Shown one piece after another: positions 47,738 to 60,500 of a stretch of DNA of 64,000 nt (position 1 is the first letter of the stretch; each line of letters starts with the position of its first letter). The DNA lies in NCBI RefSeq assembly GCF_003265705.1, contig NW_020313057.1, positions 7,552,450 through 7,616,449 on the forward strand, read 5' to 3'. The stretch is from Callorhinus ursinus. Taxonomy: Eukaryota; Chordata; Mammalia; Carnivora; Otariidae. Below the pieces are notes generated by a model. It had not been told where the DNA came from. It saw only the letters and a program-made list of their open reading frames with translations, and searched no databases. The position numbers and the translations under genes were made by a program.

Positions 47738-48712
47738 CAAAAAGAAGATATACAGATGGCAAATAAGCATATGAAAAGATGCTTTACATCAGGAAGATGT
47801 AAATTAAAATAACAATGAGATACTACTCTATACCTATTGGAACAGTCAAAATCCTGAACACTGATAACAACAAATGTTGATGAAAATCTAGACAAGAACT
47901 CTCATTCACTGCTGGTGGGAATATAAAATGGTACAACCATTTTGGAGACAGTATGTATCTTGATTTCTTACAAAACTAAACATACTCTTACTATATGATC
48001 TAGAGATCACACCCCTTGGCTTACGCAAAGAAGTAGAAAACTTATGTCTATGCAAAAACCTGCACAAGGATGTTTATAGCAACTTTATAATTGCCAAAAC
48101 TTGGAAGCAACCACAATGTTCTTCAGTAGGTGAATGGCTAAACAAACGGTGGTACATCCAGACAGTGGAATATTTTTCAGTGCTAAAATTAAATGAGCTA
48201 TCAAGCCATGAACCAATTTTAAATGCCTATTACTAAGTAAAAGAAGTCAATCTGAAAAGGCTACATATTATATGATTCCAGCTATATGACTTTCTGAAAA
48301 AGGCAAAAATATGGAGACAGTAAAATACGGAGACACTATCCATATATCCAAAATATGGAGACAGTGGTTGTCTATAGTTACAAGGGAAGGAGGGGTAAAT
48401 AGGCGTAGCATAATGGAGTTTTAGGGCAGTGAATCTCTATTTGATACTATATTGGGGGATATGTCATTATAAATGCATCCAAACCCATAGAATGTCCAAC
48501 ACCAAGAGTGACCCATAATGTAAACTATAGACTCTGGGTAATTGTGAAGTGTCAGTGTACATTCATCAGTTGTAACAGATGTACTGTCCTGATTCAGGAT
48601 GTTGCTAATGATGGGGCTTTGTATATGTGAGGGAGGACAGTGTCTGGGAAATCGCTACTTTCTACTTAATGTTGCTGTGAATCTAAAACTATTCTAAAAA
48701 AATAAAATAATA

Positions 48713-49394
48713 AAAAAATTATCTGGGCCCTAATCTAATTTGTGGAGTCCTTTATTCTACACAAGTAACTTTTATGCTTGCATTTTAAAAAAATGCACTC
48801 ACATTTAGAGAATGATAGAGAGTAATGGTTACATGAAAGAAGTTATTGCTTCATAATTCCATTGAGGAAGATTACACATAATCATAAATTTGGCCAAATC
48901 ATAGAGGACATAATTCCATGCTCTTTAAAATGTGTTTGGAAGGCTTTGCTAACTGAAAAAGAGACATTAAGGGCCATCTCATTCCAGAAAATTATTCTGT
49001 TTATATATTCTCATATACAGTTTTCTAAACTAAGTGTGGAATCATGCACAATTATTAGGAAATAGAAAACAGCATGGAAATAACCTCTATAAGCAAATTG
49101 CCTCCCAAACCCCATAATGGCCAAACTTCCATTCATGTCTCAGCAAAGATAATTGATGGGTAGTTAAAAGCTTGTAATGTTTTGTCTATAAATAACAAAA
49201 AGTGTTATATAAGAAGCAGAACAATTAGCAGATTCTAGAGCTGTTGGAGTTGCAAAACAAAAGAGCTGCCCAGAACTCTTTTCCCTCCCTTGAAGAGCCT
49301 CCCTTAATCCCTGTCACAGCTGTAGTCCAGACTGGGGAGCACTATGTCCTACCCCCTTTTCCTTTTGCCTTTGCTACCTCCCTCAATGACAGGA
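48713..49394. other. Unassigned stretch
   Basis: No gene recognised. Confidence 0.4.
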
Positions 49395-49490
49395 CTGATA
49401 ATAATATTAGTACCTAGGTGATCATTGAGTCCTACTCTGTGACAGGTACTGTGATAAGCATTTTACATTCAAAATCGTTAGTAAAAACAC
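49395..49490 (-). mobile_element. MIR SINE fragment
   Basis: 'tgataataatattagtacct' followed by 'ctactctgtgacaggtactg' and 'aagcattttacattc' fit the MIR core in antisense. Confidence 0.5.
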
Positions 49491-49496
49491 ACGTTT

Positions 49497-49552
49497 GTTG
49501 TGGGTTTTGGGTTTTTGTTTTTTGGTTTTTGGTTTTTGTTTTTTGGTCTTTA
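49497..49552 (+). repeat. (GGTTTTT)n-like simple repeat
   Basis: GGG/GG steps spaced by T4-T6 runs, about 55 bases. The G runs are mostly two long, so it is only weakly telomere-like. Confidence 0.85.
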
Positions 49553-50123
49553 AAAAGAAATGAATAAAGTAATCAAGGTTATGCTACTAAATAAGCATCA
49601 CAACTCTGACTCAATCCAAGATTGCCAACATCAAAACATTACTTTTAAGCACCATGTCAGCCAGCCCATTATTTTATTATATCCGTTCCTTGCATGTGTT
49701 CCATGCCCCAGCCTAGGACCAGAGATCATATCTTATAGATGTTCAACAGACGTGTGAGAGAACCAGTAATTTCTAAGTTGTTTTGAGGCAACAGAGGCTC
49801 ACAAAAGAGCTTTATTTAGGATATACATTATTTAAAGATTCTATTAAGACCTGTCCAGAGATTTTAAAAGAAGAAAAAACCCAGTCAGCTTTGATTGACA
49901 CAGCTGCAATCTATGCAATCTGCCTTAAACAAAATTAGGACAGAGAATCAATTGGGCTTGACGTAGGAGTAAAACCTTTCAAGTCAAAGTGCTCCAAGTA
50001 AGATGATTACATCCTCCATGCTGTGTAGGAGAGATTTTACTTAGGCATGCCAGCTAAATTACCTGGGTTTATGCCTTGGAATTTCTTGGTGTTTTAGATT
50101 TTAGCCATAATTTAATCCAAATA
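49553..50123. other. Unassigned stretch
   Basis: No gene recognised. Confidence 0.4.
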
Positions 50124-50138
50124 CAAGGATGTCTTTTA

Positions 50139-50317
50139 TTTTTTTAAGATTTTTATTTATTTACTTATTTGAGAGAGCACAAGCCCAGGGAAGGGCCGAG
50201 GGAGAAGCAGACTCCCCGCTGAGCAGGGAGGCCGCCATGGTGGCTCCATCCCAGGACCCTGGGATCATGACCTGAGCCGAAGGCAGAGTTTAACAACTGA
50301 GCCACCCAGGTGCCCTG
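50139..50317 (-). mobile_element. CAN-SINE with target-site duplication
   Basis: Antisense: 'aagatttttatttatttac', short GA tract, 'ccctgggatcatgacctgag' and head 'gagccacccaggtgccct'. Duplication beginning 'caaggatgt' at 50124 and 50318. Confidence 0.94.
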
Positions 50318-50329
50318 CAAGGATGTTTT

Positions 50330-50575
50330 TAAAGGGTGGAAACGTGAGAATTTAGAAGGCTACAAATGATTTCTCAAAATAGTGTATTCCAAATGTGCAG
50401 ACTTGTCTAGATGATATAATGGGGGGGGAGTGTTGGTGTGTGTTTTATATATTTTGACATCTGTGAATTAAAAAAAAAAAACTTGTTCTCTAAGTACAGA
50501 AAAATAATTTCCGTATGTCATTATGAGAAAAAGACAGTTATAATAGGGCTACTTCCTTTGGTGAGATTTAAGGAG
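50330..50575. other. Unassigned stretch
   Basis: No gene recognised. A G9 run lies near 50421-50429 and an A run at 50469-50480. Confidence 0.4.
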
Positions 50576-50660
50576 AGAAAAAAGTATGAGGAAGAGAAAG
50601 AGAGAGGGAGGGGGAAGAAAGAAATGGGGAGTGGGAGAAAGAGCGAGAGACCTAGAGCTA
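50576..50660 (+). repeat. Polypurine GA-rich tract
   Basis: About 85 bases, nearly all A/G, with GAGA and GGGA units. Confidence 0.85.
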
Positions 50661-50747
50661 ATACTCAAGGCAAAATAGGTACAAGAATATGTTATATTAC
50701 GGTTATCTCTCTTAAACCATTAGAATCAGTGACCTATTTAAATGTGT

Positions 50748-50815
50748 ATTTTTTTTTATTAACATATAATGTATTATTTGTTTCAGGGGCACAGTTCTGT
50801 GATTCATGAGTCTTA
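50748..50815 (-). mobile_element. Carnivoran L1 3' end, very short
   Basis: A T run followed by 'attaacatataatgtatta', 'tttgtttcaggggcacag' and 'tgtgattcatgagtctta' is the reversed extreme 3' end of a carnivoran L1, about 68 bases, strongly 5'-truncated. Confidence 0.75.
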
Positions 50816-50860
50816 CGTGTATGTGGTTTTTTTGGGGTGGTTGTTTTGGTTTTTACTTTT

Positions 50861-51055
50861 TTTTTTTCTTAAAGATTTTATTTATTTATTAGAGAGAGAG
50901 ATAGTGAGAGCAGGAACACAAGCAGGGGGAGTGGGAGAGGGAGAAGCAGGCTTCCCGCTGAGCAGGGAGCCCGATGCGGGACTCGATCCCAGGACCCTGG
51001 GACCATGACCTGAGCCAAAGGCAGACGCTTAACGACTGAGCCACTCAGGTGCCCC
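50861..51055 (-). mobile_element. CAN-SINE next to a T41 run
   Basis: Antisense, close to consensus: 'aaagattttatttatttat', GA tract, 'cgatcccaggaccctggga' and head 'gagccactcaggtgcccc'. The flanking phrase 'tttttactttt' occurs at 50850-50860 and 51094-51104, which places the T41 run (51058-51098) between the SINE head and the second repeat. Confidence 0.93.
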
Positions 51056-51056
51056 T

Positions 51057-51057
<1 letters not shown>

Positions 51058-51098
<41 letters not shown>
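51058..51098 (+). repeat. Homopolymer T41
   Basis: Forty-one consecutive T bases directly beyond the head of the antisense SINE. Confidence 0.95.
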
Positions 51099-51104
<6 letters not shown>

Positions 51105-51535
51105 CTAAGGCATTATTAAACCTACAAGCTATAAGATCATACTGATACCAAAAAATATGTCAAGGAGTTATAAATATATATTAGATGTTTTCCATGAGGA
51201 AGACACGTTTTGTTTGTTGTTTCTTTTTCAGTACTCTGATTGCAACCACATGTTGAGTTATCTGGACTATGCCATCATTGAATTATCTCCAACATATTGT
51301 GATTAAAATCTTTTAACAGTCTCTTGAATGTCCAGAAAAATAACCAGCCTAAAATATTAAATAGAGCTAAGTTGATAAACTGACCATTTAAGCAGAAGTT
51401 ACACTTAAAGAAATGTTTGGTGCATATCTATTAACTACTTTTTATAATAGAAAATATTTTCACTCTGTTCTCTTAAGCAGTAACTTTCTCTTCTTCTCCT
51501 CTATCTAGACATCTTTGGTTACACACAGGCAATTT
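51105..51535. other. Unassigned stretch
   Basis: No gene recognised. Confidence 0.4.
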
Positions 51536-51548
51536 AAAAACTTTCTCA

Positions 51549-51788
51549 CATGGGTACCTGGGTGGCACAGTCGGCTGAGCATCTGACTCTTGATTTCAGC
51601 TCAGATTTTGATCTCAGAGTCCTCTGATGGAGCCCCACATTCAGCTCCGTACTCAGTGCAGAGTTTGCTTGAGACACTCTCTCTGTCTTTCTTCCTCTGC
51701 CCCTCCCCTCTGCATGTTCTCTCTCTCTCTAAAAATAAATAAATGAATCTGTAAAAAATAAATAAATATATAAATAAATTAAATAAAT
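51549..51788 (+). mobile_element. CAN-SINE with target-site duplication and long AT tail
   Basis: Head 'gggtacctgggtggcacag', core 'cagattttgatctcagag', CT-rich tract, then about 60 bases of AAATA-type tail. Duplication 'aaaaactttctca' at 51536-51548 and 51789-51801. Confidence 0.95.
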
Positions 51789-51801
51789 AAAAACTTTCTC
51801 A

Positions 51802-54800
51802 GAACTTAATGTGCTGGCATTTCCTAGAATTCTCCATGTTCTACAAAACAGTATGTGTAGTTGCTCCTCAATCATCAACATATTCCCTAAACAGCCACTA
51901 GAGACATGAAAGCCTGATATGGCATGATGCCGTTTTCTAGAGAGTACCATATTGTCAGGATAACTTACATACTGTAAGGCATTTTTAATTATTTCTTGGG
52001 TCAACAGTTTTTCTACTGTATATCATATGAGTCTCTCTTTGACAGAAACATACCATTCTAGATCTACGGTACACCTACTTTTCTAAGAAACACAGCACTT
52101 AGAAAAACTGTGTTTTTATTTATGGGGACATGGTATATATATCTCAAGGTGCACAGGTAAAATCAATATAAATGGGAAAATTGGAATTTTACCACCATAG
52201 CCATTTAAAAGCCACAGTTCTTATAGCAGTATGCTTGGGGTTATTTTTCCTTAAAATACAACGAGGAAAACTGAACAGAAATAATACTCTTTTTAACAGT
52301 GGTCAAATGCTAAGTTGCTCAAATCACTATCTATCACTTAAGATGCCTTAAGTTCAAGCAACAAAAATTCTAGACTTAAGTTGCTAAAATAATGAGAAGA
52401 CTTATTTTTAATTTAGTAAGACCTAAGGCAGAGTGCCTACAGGGTTGGTTAATTCAGCCACCCAATGTCATCACCAAGAATCAAGTTCTTCATTTTATAG
52501 TTTCCCATGATCTGTTCTATTGACTTTGTCTTTTGTGAATCCCCTCCTATTGGAAAGAATGCTGCAAAGTTCTAGGTGGTTTATGTAGGTCTATTAATAA
52601 TATCCAACAGAAGAAAGGAACCTTCCTTTCTTATGAATCTCTTTTAATTGGTGAGGATACCTTTCCCAAAGCCAGCCACACACTTGTTCCCATGACTTAC
52701 TCCCTGATAGGGTCACATTTCCATGCTGAATCAATCACATGCAAGAGGAATGTGATTGACATGCTAGATTAAGATCTATCAATTAGGCAGATGACTTAAA
52801 GTGTTCCATTGCAAAGGAGGAAGAACATAGGCATGAATGTTGGGGAGAAAAACTGTGCGTACCCAATGTTATTCTTCAATGCCATATTTATAAAATAAGT
52901 ACCTGTGAAGAATATTGACCAGATTTCAAATTATGTAAAAACTTACAATTGCTTACTTTATAGTAGTTATCCCTCAATACCCTGCTTACTAAAACTCACT
53001 AAGATGGGAAATTTATGCAGAAATAACTGAATAATTGGGACATTTTGAGTTTCAGATATTCCATAACAGAACATCAATTTAAAAAGCCAGCCTAGCCTGG
53101 AGTCTCTCAGCGCTTACCCTTTTTGCCTCCCAAATAATCTGGAAATGTTTTATCTATCTGTACTCTATAATCAAGCACTTGACTTTATACATACAAAACA
53201 ACAACAACAACAACAAAACTTCAATATTTTTAAGTCTGAAGTCATATAATCACAACCAGCTTTTGATTCTCCATTGACTCTTTCTGACAAGATATAAGCT
53301 GTTTCATAATCTGTGGAAAAATTTTGACAAATATATATTTTTCTAGGATGAAACTAAGTATGAATAAAATATTTATGATGTACCTTTTATGGATAATGGG
53401 AAAGATTTATTGACCACAGATCTGTTTAAATTCCTTTTCTTTAGAGGACAGTCAGAAGCCTACTTTGACAGTTGCTGCTAACACATGCTTTAACGTTGAA
53501 GAACACGCAGCTTGGCTTCACACTCTGTTAAAAGAGAAGGAAGGAGACTTCCTATTCATATCATTTGAAGACAATTTTGAAAACTTTTCACCCAAGTGAT
53601 ACTTAAGCTACAAATTCTAGCTATAATGGTCAACTATGATTTTCATTTTACTTCTCGAGCATGACTGCATCATAACTTTAACAAACCCCTGCTCCAAGTT
53701 CTTCTCTGTCATAAAAGGTATATAATACGAATGACACTATCATTTTTACATCAGAATTTCCATTTTCAAAATCCTGATAGTTCACATATGAAGCTAGGTC
53801 AACACAGAAGAGTTTCTTCTTTCTTTCTAGTTTAAAATAGTTGAAAGAGAGATTGCATTTGGTGCTGACATCTATAGTTCAGTGGTTGGTGAGTCATGGT
53901 ATATTCTTTGAGATTTGCATTCTTAATCAGGAGTAATTTAAAAAAAACTCACATTTTATTTCAGATGTGACTCATACCTTAAAATATATATACACAGTTT
54001 TTTTTCATTTAGTTTCCTCATTTGTAATATCTTAAATAATGAGTTAAAGGCATCAGCTGAAAGGAGAGCTGATACACTGTATTTTGGGCAAATATAAAGA
54101 GGTGGTTGCTCTGAAAATGCAGTACTTGGTTATCCCAGTAAAGGAATTCTGCATCTTTTGTGCATCGAAACTGCTGAGCTAGAAATATTTTTGTTGTTGT
54201 TGAGAATTTAAACTTTGAACATCCAAGAAAATTATTTTTCCTTGTTTTTTTAGGATATTTTGTTTCTTTTTAAGGATACTTTATTGCTTTTTACCATGAC
54301 ACATTCTGTATTCAAATAGCCCCTATTTCTATTGTGGGGAAAAAAGGAACAGCTGTTTGTCTGGATTATCCACTTGTGAATTTTCACTCTTCTTCAATTT
54401 TACTCATATTGTAAATATAAAAGCTACTATGAGCAAACTATCTAGGCCCATAGCCAAGACTATCTGATATGAATCACACTAATAAAAACAAAAGGATAAA
54501 CATTTGTATAAAAAAGTTATAGGAGACACTAAGCTGTGTTTTAAATGCATGCATTTTCAGAAAAGTTCAAGAATATTATGCTAATCCCAAACATAGTTTC
54601 TCCCATGCTTTCTGCATCTTCAAAAAAGCGCATCTGTTTTATTCCTAATACCATTGTTACTATTATCATTATCTTCCATAATACAGTGGCGAGTTATCTC
54701 AAACAATATGAAAATAAAAATAAAAATGAAGAAGTCTGCTTGAAGCCTTCTCATTCTGGAAATATGCAGTTACCTGGTCCTGACTGAAGCTTGCATAAAA

Positions 54801-56084
54801 GCCAGTGGTTGGCAAGAGCTCATTTCATGACTTTAATTCCCTTCCTTAAGGGCACTGTAGATAGAAACAACATAAGATTGTTCCTTGAATTATCATGTAG
54901 TCTTAAACTGGCCATGTACAGTCCTTAATCCAGTGAACCAGTTCACTAAGCACTGGTGGAGAAAAGAAAAGAAAACTCAGCTCAAAATTGAACAATCAGA
55001 ATCTGGAGAATATTGTTTTCTTTATAAACAGTTCCTTTGTATGGGACTTGCATAGTTGTTTTAAAATGTCCCTAATGCTTTTAATTGTGTTTTTAAAAAT
55101 ATTTTATATCTCACTCTGTTGTTCCTGTGTAGCAAAGCCATTTGAATGATTTGTTGGCTCATTTTTATGTGAAATATTTCCACAAGAATGGCTTCTTGAC
55201 ATCAGGGAGTCAGTCAGATATAATGGAGTTCTGCTAACAAGCCTCATAAAAAATAAGAAACAGATAATAAATCTGACTTATATTTGTCATACATAAGTTG
55301 AAGTTTGAGTAATTAATTGTCTAACCCGTTACAGTGTATGTAAACATTAAGAGTTGATCCAAACAGAAAAAAAAAAAAATCAATGCCTACTTAAAGCTGA
55401 TATCCCATTCTTAAATCAAACCCCCAGATCTCTATGCTGACACATCGGCCATCCTAACTTGGAAATAGAGTACAGAGGCCTAAGGGTAACCACTGAAATT
55501 ATGACCAGTTCTGGAGTTCTCTGTGAAGTTGGCTAGAAAAAGAGAAGCAATGTTGAGTAGTTCAGGCACAGCTGGACAGGGCCTTTATTTCATTAGTGGT
55601 ACTACCAATCTCCGGTTAAAAGAGTCAATGGAAATTTTATGAATCATTAATAATTCTAAGCTGAAAATACAGCTGGCACTTTACCCTGTGGGTAGAAGTT
55701 TGAGAAAGCAAAGAATGACTGAAAGTATTTGTTTCTTTGGTTTTTCAACACATGATGATTTCTCTACCATAAGCGATACTCAGTGTTGAGCTCTTGATAC
55801 TGATTTTTCTACAAAGTCTCCTATATCCCAGTAACATGCACAATATTGTAGAATTTCAGAGTTAAAATTAAATAATGAAAGTAAATAAAAATTTCTGTGC
55901 TAATATTATTTTAAATTGCATGATGCTTTTCATCTGATAATCCAAAAACAATCGAATCTCTTCAAAAGCTGATACAAGTCTTTAAAGAAAATGGTTGACT
56001 TTCAGTTAAAATTTTTACATTGTCCTTATCCTGACACTAAAACATCTAACTTTGTCTTAAATTCAAGCATAAAATACGTCACTT
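51802..56084. other. Long stretch without recognised gene or repeat
   Basis: About 4.3 kb, the longest unassigned block. I see no exon series, no RNA gene and no young element. A (CAA)n run lies at about 53190-53216. The part at 52420-52820 has a repeat-like feel ('cccatgacttactccctga', 'ccaatgtcatcaccaagaa') but I cannot name it. The open frames, up to 91 residues, carry no motif. Confidence 0.4.
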
Positions 56085-56101
56085 AAGAAATCTAACACCT
56101 A

Positions 56102-56280
56102 GGGCGCCTGGGTGGCTCAGATGGTTAAGTGTCTGCCTTCGGCTCAGGTCGTGATCCCAGGGTCCTGGGATCGAGTCCCACATCGGGCTCCCTGCTCGGC
56201 GGGGAGCCTGCTTCTCCCTCTGCCTCTCTCTGTCTCTCTCTCTGTCTCTCATGAATAAATAAATAAAATCTTTAAAAAAA
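56102..56280 (+). mobile_element. CAN-SINE, young, with 17-bp target-site duplication
   Basis: Near-consensus copy: head 'gggcgcctgggtggctcag', 'gtctgccttcggctcagg', 'tcctgggatcgagtccc', CT-rich tract and AAATA tail. Exact duplication 'aagaaatctaacaccta' at 56085-56101 and 56281-56297. Polymerase III box-like sequences remain, so it may be transcribable. Confidence 0.97.
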
Positions 56281-56483
56281 AAGAAATCTAACACCTAATG
56301 GTATATCATAAAAGGCAGTCTTTTCATATTCAAATAGGGATTCACTTATATTTGTTCAAAATGTAGAAAAGACCAGTACATGGTCAGTAAATACTGAATA
56401 TGAATTGGAAACAGTTATGTAGGGCGTGAATATAATTACTGATCTGCTCCTTCTTACCAACCCATTTCTAATTGCCAGTGCTA

Positions 56484-56700
56484 AGCATATGGATATCCAG
56501 TTGTCCAGGAACTATTTGTTGAAGAGACTTCTCTTTCCTCATTGAATCATCTTGACATTCTTATCAAAAATTAATTGATCATAGATGTTAGGGTTTATTT
56601 CTGGAATCTCAGTTCTATTCTATTGACCTGTGTGTCAGTATTTATACTAGTTCCACACTGTCTTCATGATATACTGCATTGCCAATGTTTTATGTAATTT
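56484..56700 (-). mobile_element. L1 ORF2 fragment, antisense
   Basis: 'gcatatggatatccagttgtcc' type text opens a 200-bp ORF2 piece in reverse. It resembles 58758-58945 closely, including unusual phrases such as 'cagtatttatactagt'. Confidence 0.8.
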
Positions 56701-56954
56701 TTATAAGAAACAGAATATTAGAAAGGAAATGAATGACCAGAAGATAAACAGTAAAAACAGACCTTCAATTTCTGTATTTATAAGCATCTACATCCACAAA
56801 TGTGTATACATAAAGTCTAGTCTACCGTCATAGAAAAGCTTAGAGAAAGTAAGTCATAAAAAAGGCTATAATGTACAGACCTATTTCCTCAATTTAGTGT
56901 TTCCCATTTTAGTTGTTTAACCGTGAAGAGTGCAGAATCCTACCCATCACATTT

Positions 56955-57180
56955 AAAGGAACAGACCAGATTATAAGACACTCTGGGTTCAGATCTTAAG
57001 TCTGCCACTTACAGATTATGTGAACTTGGGAAAACCACTTAAGCTTTATGTCTCATTTATCTCATGTGTGGAGACAAAAGCCATTGAGCTGTTGTAAGTA
57101 TCCAGTGAGTTAACATAAGACACTTAGCAGAACACCTTGCAAAGAATAATTGCTCAATAACCATTGGTTATTGTTGATTT
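56955..57180 (+). mobile_element. MIR SINE
   Basis: Sense MIR with 'actctgggttcagatctta', 'tctgccacttacagattatg', 'gtgaacttgggaaaaccact', 'tcatttatctcatgtgtgga' and 'tgctcaataaccattgg' in order. The best preserved MIR of the window. Confidence 0.88.
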
Positions 57181-57184
57181 AAAA

Positions 57185-57520
57185 AAATATTATTTCACAA
57201 GCATCAGGCTTTTAACTACTCGTTACAGAGACTTAGGAAAACAAAACAAAAGCAAAAGGTAAGTTATGCAAAAGTTGTGGGGCAAACTGGGTAGCAGTTT
57301 AAACCTGACCTCAAGGAGCTCACAGTTTAACAGGAAGAACGATAAAGTAAAACTGGAGTATATGAAACTAATTGTAAATCAAATCAAGAGGATATCCACA
57401 CGGAAGGTTTATTTGTGTTTTTGATGAATAAAAGTTCTTAATTTTATTTATCTTTATGGGTAGTGTTTTATGTGTACTGTTAAAAAACAAAAGAAACTTA
57501 CCCTCTGTGACATCATGAAG
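57185..57520. other. Unassigned stretch
   Basis: No gene or element recognised. Confidence 0.4.
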
Positions 57521-57524
57521 ATTT

Positions 57525-60500
57525 TGTTTATTTTAAAATTGAGATATAATTCACATAGCATAAAATTCATCCTTTAATGTATAAAATTATAAAATTGGTT
57601 TTTAGTATATTTACAGAATTATGGAAATATCACCATTATCTTATTTAAAAATGTTTTCGTCACCCCAGAAGAAATCCTATACCTACTAGCAGTCACTCCC
57701 CCTTTACTCTCCTTTTCAGACCCTAGAAACCATTTATTTTCCTTCTCTAGATATTTTCCTATTCTGGACACTTCATATTAATGAAAGCATGTAATTTGTA
57801 GCCTTTTGTACTCAGATTCTCTCCTATAACATAATGTTCTCAAGGTTCATCCATGTTGTAGCATTTATCATTACTTCGTTTCTTTTTATGGCTAAGTTAT
57901 ATTCCATTGTATGGCTATACCAATTGCATTCATTCAATATCAATTAATGGGCATTTGGACTGTTTCCACTTCACACTTTTATAAGTAATGCTGCTGTGAA
58001 TATTTGTGTGCACATATATTTTCTCTTCTATCAGGTATATACTTTGAAGTAGAATTACTGGATCCTATGACCCAGTAATTTTCTCTTTTCCAGGAGCTCT
58101 CAAGCATTTTTCCAAAGTGTTTGCACCATTTTACATTCCTACCAGGAATGAATAAGGTTTCTGATTTTTCTACATCCTTGCCCACACTTGCTACTGCTTG
58201 TATTTTTGTATTTTTTTTATTATAGCTATCTTAATGGGTATGAAATAGTATTATAATTTTGATTTACATTTCCTTAGTGAATAATCATGTTTAGCATCTG
58301 TTCATGTATTTATTTTCCATTTATATATCTTTTCTGGAGAAATATATATTTAAATCCTTTCTCCATTTTTAATTGGATTATTTGTCCTTTTTATCATTCA
58401 GTTGTTAAGAATTCTTTATATATGAAGGATACAAGTCCCTAATCAGATATATAACTTATAAATATTTTCTCTCCTTATGTAGGTTTTTTTTTCCACATCA
58501 TTGCTGATGCCTTTTGAAACACAGTTCCTTTGAAAGTTTCTAATATCAATAAAGCCAAATTTACCTATTTTTTTTCTTTCGTTGCTTTTACTTTTGACAG
58601 AATACCTAAGAAACCATTGCCTAATTCAAAGTCATGAAGATCTAAGTCTATGTTTTCTCCTAAAAGCCTTATAATTTCACTTCTCACATTAGGTTTTTTA
58701 TCCATTTTGAGTTAATTTTTATATAGGGTGTGAGGTAGGGATCCAACTGCATTCTTTTGCATGTGGATATCCAGTTGTCCAGAAACCATTTGTTGAAGAG
58801 ACTATTCTTTCCTTATTGAATCATCTTGACACTCTCATCAAAGATTAATTGATCATGGATATTAAGGTTTATTTCTAGAATCTCAATTCTATTCCATTGA
58901 TCTATATATCAGTATTTATACTAGTACTACACTGTCTTAATGATTACTGCCACTATAGTAACTTCTCAAGTCAGGAAGTGTGAAACCTCTGATTTTATTC
59001 TGATATTTCAAGTTTCTTTTGGCTATTCTGAGTGGGTTACAATTCCATATGAATTTTAGGATCAACTTGTCAATTCTTTAAAAAAAGAGTATCTGGAATT
59101 TTGGTGAGTGTCATATTACATTGAAACTGACTACTGGTCAACTTGGCAGTATTGCCATCTTAAAAATATTTAAGTCTTCCATTTCATTAATATGGAATTC
59201 TTTCCATTTAGGTCTTCTATAATATCTTTCAATGAGTTTTTGTTAACTTTTAGAGTACAAGTCTTGCATTTCTTTTGCTAAATTTATTCCTAAGGATTCA
59301 GTTATTTTTGGTGCTATTATAAATGAAATTGATTCTTTAATTTCAGTTTAGGATTGTTTGTTTCTAATATATAGAAATACAATTGATAACTATCAATCAT
59401 ATATTCTGCAACCTTGCTGATCTTTGTTAATTAGTTCTAATTTTGTATGTGCATTTTTATGGGATTACACATATATAGGATATATATAGAGACAGAATAT
59501 ATATGTATATATATACATATATGTATTTATATATGTATAATTGTATGTATGTGTATATATACATATATATTTGTTATATATGTTATAATATATATACACA
59601 TATAAATGTATATATGTGTATATTATACACATATATATTTGTTCTTAGGGTAAATGTATCATCTTTTACCATTAAGTGTAATGATACATGTGAGTTTTGT
59701 AGATATTTTCTAAGGTGGAATAAGTTAATTTTTATATAGTTTGTTGAGTATTTTAACATTAGAGAGTATTAGATTGTGTCAAATGCCTTTTCACATCATT
59801 TGAGATGATACATTTTTTTGTCCTTTGCTTTATATTGTGCATTATATATTGATTAATTTTTGTTTGCTGAACAAACCTTTATTCTTGGAACAAATCTCAG
59901 TCGTAATGTTTAATCATTTTTATATGCTGCTGGATCTGAGTTGCAAGTATTTTGTTGAAGATTTTTGTGCTTATATTCCTAAAAGGTATTTGTATTACTT
60001 TTGTTTTGTTGAAATGTTTTTTTGGTATCACAGCAATACAATCGTCATAGAATATTTTGTGACATGTCCTGTCTTCTCTAATGTTTGGAGAATTTTGAAG
60101 TATTGGTATTCATTCTTTTTTGAATATTTGGTAGGATTCACTAATGAATCCGTGTGGGCCTGTGGTTGACTTTGTTGCAATTTTTTGTTTTGTTTTGTTT
60201 TACTAATTCAATATATTTGTTATAGTTCTATTTTAAATTTTTTGGTTCATTTCAGTAGTTTGTGTCTTTGTAGGAACTTGTCCATTTCATCTCAAATCCA
60301 ATTTGTTAACTTACAATCATTCATAGTATTCTTTTATTATTTTTTATTTCTATGAGATTAATAATAATTTTCCATTTTCATTTCCAATTTTGATAGTTTT
60401 AGTCTCTCTTTATTCCCCTGCCCTGGTTAGTCTAGCTAAAGACTTATCAATTTTATTAAACTTATCAAAGAAATAATGTTTGGTTTTGTTATCTTAATTT

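Larger units (their letters stand above)
45705..48712 (+). mobile_element. Old L1, sense, spanning 5' UTR to poly-A but internally deleted
   Basis: 5' UTR-like text at 45705-46165 ('gaaggaaatggagcaaagtg', 'ccttggctttctgctagag') is followed directly by ORF2 endonuclease and pre-RT sequence (46170-47085), so ORF1 is missing. At about 47086 the text jumps to late ORF2 ('acttcctgatttcaaaac'), so the RT core is also missing. The late ORF2 remnant at 47513-47737 reads 'DFIKIKNICSVKDKR' and 'ATDWEEAFAKDTSDK'. The 3' UTR ends 'gtgaatctaaaactattc' plus A-rich bases at 48697-48712. A piece of antisense L1 3' UTR sits inside (46242-46430). Inactive. Confidence 0.8.

Noticed and set aside
49497..49552. 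Interstitial telomere-like repeat
   Set aside because: The unit is GGTTTTT-like, not TTAGGG, with irregular spacing. A simple repeat is enough to explain it.
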